Below, in pieces: positions 5,116 to 6,807 of a stretch of DNA of 6,807 nucleotides. Position numbers and translations under genes: made by a program. This DNA comes from Desulfobulbaceae bacterium (lineage in GTDB: Bacteria; Desulfobacterota; Desulfobulbia; Desulfobulbales; Desulfocapsaceae), in NCBI GenBank assembly GCA_030599175.1, contig JAUVON010000155.1, positions 1 to 6,807 on the forward strand. Reading direction: 5' to 3'. A model generated the notes under the pieces. The model worked only from the letters and a program-made list of their open reading frames with translations. It did no database searches and had not been told where the DNA came from. The number at the start of each line of letters is the position of its first letter. The stretch's first letter is position 1.

Positions 5116-6408
5116 CTAAAGAGACTCAACCCAATCACAGAGAATATCAATACCTTTTTTAGTGTTATAACAATAAGTCTTGAGAAAATCGTCACCGATA
5201 TCCTGGTCAAGAGGAACATGCTCACTTGCTGCAAGTGCCTGGGCTCCGTCAAAATCAACATAAGCAATACGGGCAGTCAACTCTTCCTCAGGACGTCCAA
5301 AATCCTTCCCCGGGAGAAAGGCAACTCCATTTTCTTCAAGTGCCCGGCGACAGAGCTCTGTTGAAGTACGGATTCCATTTTTAATGAACTTATCCGCAAT
5401 GGGTGTAAAATCAGGAAATAGATAAAAAGCTCCTGTCGGAGGAATTACCCGAGCCCCAACCTCTTCCAGCCTTGAGGCTGCCCACGCCCCCAGCCGTGCC
5501 AGAATTCGCCGACTGTGAGCAAGATAGCGCTCGATTTCTATCCCTCCCTCGAAAGCCCGCACCGCCGCGTACTGAATTGGTGCAGAAGTAGAAGTATATG
5601 TCTCACTGGCCACAGAGGCCATTGTATTCTGCAACCATTTCAGTGATTCCGGGAAAGTAAAGGTGCCAAGCCGCCAGCCTCCCGCACCGCACCACTTGGA
5701 CAGCCCGGAGCTGACGATTGTTCCTTCCGGATAATATCTGGCAATCGAAACATGCTCTCCGGAATGAGTGAGTTTGCCATAAATTTCATCCGAGAGCAGG
5801 ATGATATCATACTTCCTTGCAACCAGGGCAATCTCTTTGAGTGTTTCTTTAGAATATGTTCCCCCTTCAGGATTACCCGGATAATTGAGAACAACAAGAC
5901 GCGGCCTGCCCGGATCTTGCTCACATAATTGACGTAAACTATCCGGTTGCAATCGCCATTTATTTTCAAAAGTTGTCGCAAGGGAGACAACTTGACGTCC
6001 TATGATTTGAGCCTGAGGAGAATATGATACCCAGCATGGAGTTGGAACAACCAGATCACCATAATATGAAAGTTGCAAAAGAAACATCAGCTCTTTTGAT
6101 CCCGGCCCGATGAGGACGGAGTCCGGATTAAAATGAGTGCCATCATATTTGGCATGATACCGGGCAACAGCCTGGCGAAGACTCCTAAGCCCCTGCACGG
6201 GCAGATAATCTTTCTGGTGCACGTTCTGTCTGAGTGCCTCCTGCACCACCACCGGAACTGGGAACGGAGACTGTCCCAGGCCAAGCCTGTAAACAGTTTT
6301 TCCCTGGCTGATCAGTTGGTTTGATCTGGCATTAATTGCTATCGTAGCAGATTCTTTCAGTCCCCTGACATTCAGATTAAGGGAAACATGCATTTGATTG
6401 TTAAGCAT
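5116..6408 (-). CDS. Class I/II pyridoxal-phosphate-dependent aminotransferase
   Basis: The 430-residue protein has the normal length and order of a fold-type I aminotransferase of the aspartate aminotransferase superfamily. Visible features are GLGQSPFPVP near the N-terminus (about 43-52), the cofactor-phosphate loop GPGSKE (101-106), VVPTPCWVSY (120-129), NYPGNPEGG (175-183, with the conserved Asn179), SDEIY (206-210, with Asp207 for the pyridine nitrogen), the Schiff-base Lys238 in SGLSKWCGAGGWRLG, and Arg380 in TARIAYVDF as the probable substrate carboxylate ligand. It should transfer an amino group between an amino acid and a 2-oxo acid in the cytoplasm; the substrate cannot be told from sequence. 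NPEGG replaces the more common NPTG loop. GAGGA lies 5 bases before the ATG at 6408; the next ATG, five codons later, lacks such a site. It appears to be a single-gene unit. Confidence 0.93.
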   Translation of the reverse strand: MLNNQMHVSLNLNVRGLKESATIAINARSNQLISQGKTVYRLGLGQSPFPVPVVVQEALRQNVHQKDYLPVQGLRSLRQAVARYHAKYDGTHFNPDSVLIGPGSKELMFLLQLSYYGDLVVPTPCWVSYSPQAQIIGRQVVSLATTFENKWRLQPDSLRQLCEQDPGRPRLVVLNYPGNPEGGTYSKETLKEIALVARKYDIILLSDEIYGKLTHSGEHVSIARYYPEGTIVSSGLSKWCGAGGWRLGTFTFPESLKWLQNTMASVASETYTSTSAPIQYAAVRAFEGGIEIERYLAHSRRILARLGAWAASRLEEVGARVIPPTGAFYLFPDFTPIADKFIKNGIRTSTELCRRALEENGVAFLPGKDFGRPEEELTARIAYVDFDGAQALAASEHVPLDQDIGDDFLKTYCYNTKKGIDILCDWVESL

Positions 6409-6626
6409 CTGGATCCTCAGTTTTTAAACTATCATTCCAAAAGAAACATCCTTCCAATGGTGAAAGTTCCATAATGCAAGCATTGAGGAAGAATATCAAC
6501 AGGCAATTAAAGAAACTATTGAGAAAGATTCTGACAACAACCTTAAGTGTTTAATATTCTGGAAATATACTTTTGAGTGAGTTTTTGAATTATATAGCAA
6601 GAATCTGAGTGTTTCATTCCATACGG

Positions 6627-6656
6627 ATTATATAATGTGTCTAATTCATTTAACAA
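6627..6656 (-). promoter_or_regulatory. Possible sigma70 promoter for the aminotransferase gene
   Basis: On the minus strand TTGTTA (6656-6651), an 18-base spacer and a perfect TATAAT (6632-6627) make a plausible housekeeping promoter about 220 bases before the start codon. The -10 lies in the palindrome ATTATATAAT (6627-6636), so it also reads TATAAT on the plus strand. A second minus-strand TATAAT at 6594-6589 lacks a good -35. The region is A/T-rich, so chance matches are likely. Confidence 0.25.
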
Positions 6657-6670
6657 ACACTGTCTGATGC

Positions 6671-6699
6671 TTATGATCATGCGTTTGCCTTGATCATAA
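6671..6699. repeat. Perfect 9-bp inverted repeat
   Basis: TTATGATCA (6671-6679) and TGATCATAA (6691-6699) are perfect inverted arms around an 11-base loop. The repeat lies about 20 bases beyond the possible gene end at 6718 on the minus strand. No T run follows on either strand. It may be an operator-like dyad or a weak terminator. Confidence 0.4.
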
Positions 6700-6717
6700 T
6701 CGATGCTTAGACTCGAT

Positions 6718-6807
6718 TCACACTGGAATATTGAAACCGCTGTTTGCTTCAGTTCTTATGGTTAAAGCATCTGCTTTTTCGGCCTGATGTAGTAGCGGTA
6801 GTAACCG
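6718..6807 (-). CDS. Possible C-terminal end of a gene entering from the right edge
   Basis: A minus-strand frame is open from the window edge to a TGA at 6718-6720, giving 29 residues that end ADALTIRTEANSGFNIPV. The sequence looks protein-like and a hairpin follows it, but it is short, has several CTA leucine codons and matches no family I recognise. If real, the gene lies upstream of the aminotransferase in the same direction. Confidence 0.25.
   Translation of the reverse strand, partial: RLLPLLHQAEKADALTIRTEANSGFNIPV

Larger units (their letters stand above)
6409..6717. other. A/T-rich upstream region of the aminotransferase gene
   Basis: I support no full gene here. It holds a long 5' region, possible promoter boxes and one inverted repeat. 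A start-less plus-strand frame (6464-6580, 38 codons) reads like protein (NASIEEEYQQAIKETIEK), with stops on both sides. It could be a decayed gene fragment, but nothing identifies it. GATGCTTA occurs twice (6666-6673 and 6702-6709), flanking the inverted repeat. Confidence 0.35.

Noticed and set aside
6801..6806. GTAACC at the right edge
   Set aside because: The bases that would hold the -10 element are outside the window, so it cannot be judged.

Overview
The window looks like chromosomal DNA from a Gram-negative bacterium of moderate GC content. A deltaproteobacterial (Desulfobacterota-type) host is my best guess. This rests only on the protein style: a lipoprotein with an outer-membrane-type lipobox, exported Gly-rich proteins, a DUF2202 protein and an ECF sigma factor paired with a glycogen-binding-domain protein. 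I recognise no species.

Left part (about 150-3970): a self-contained, apparently sigma-controlled envelope locus. On the minus strand, reading right to left, lie an ECF sigma factor (2274-2750), a single-pass membrane protein with an anti-sigma-like N-terminus and a C-terminal CBM48/AMPK-type glycogen-binding domain (1705-2277), a small lipoprotein with a related but cysteine-bearing domain (1385-1708), and a secreted protein with helical repeats and a long Gly/Ser tail (301-1296). The first three genes overlap by ATGA junctions. A strong hairpin plus U-tract at 154-179 ends the unit. Divergently on the plus strand are a small secreted Gly/Asn-rich protein (2929-3279) and a secreted DUF2202 ferritin-like protein (3326-3970).

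The best observation is regulatory. The same two-part motif, GTAACCTT followed after 13 bases by (C/A)GTT, occurs three times with identical spacing. One copy faces the sigma gene, one faces the divergent Gly-rich/DUF2202 pair, and one lies just behind the lipoprotein stop codon, in front of the Gly/Ser-tailed gene. The two divergent copies make a GGTTAC/GTAACC inverted repeat around an A/T-rich centre. I infer that this is the ECF factor's own promoter, so one membrane-gated sigma factor would drive its own operon and three exported proteins. The signal and output are unknown; a surface polysaccharide or other envelope ligand sensed by the periplasmic CBM48 domain is a hypothesis.

Right part (3971-6807): ordinary or unassigned content. 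A plus-strand DUF2293 protein (4211-4891) is followed by hairpins and a rho-independent terminator. A minus-strand class I/II PLP-dependent aminotransferase (5116-6408) has a long A/T-rich upstream region with possible promoter elements and an inverted repeat. A possible minus-strand gene end runs off the right edge. None of these shows the GTAACC promoter or an obvious link to the sigma locus.
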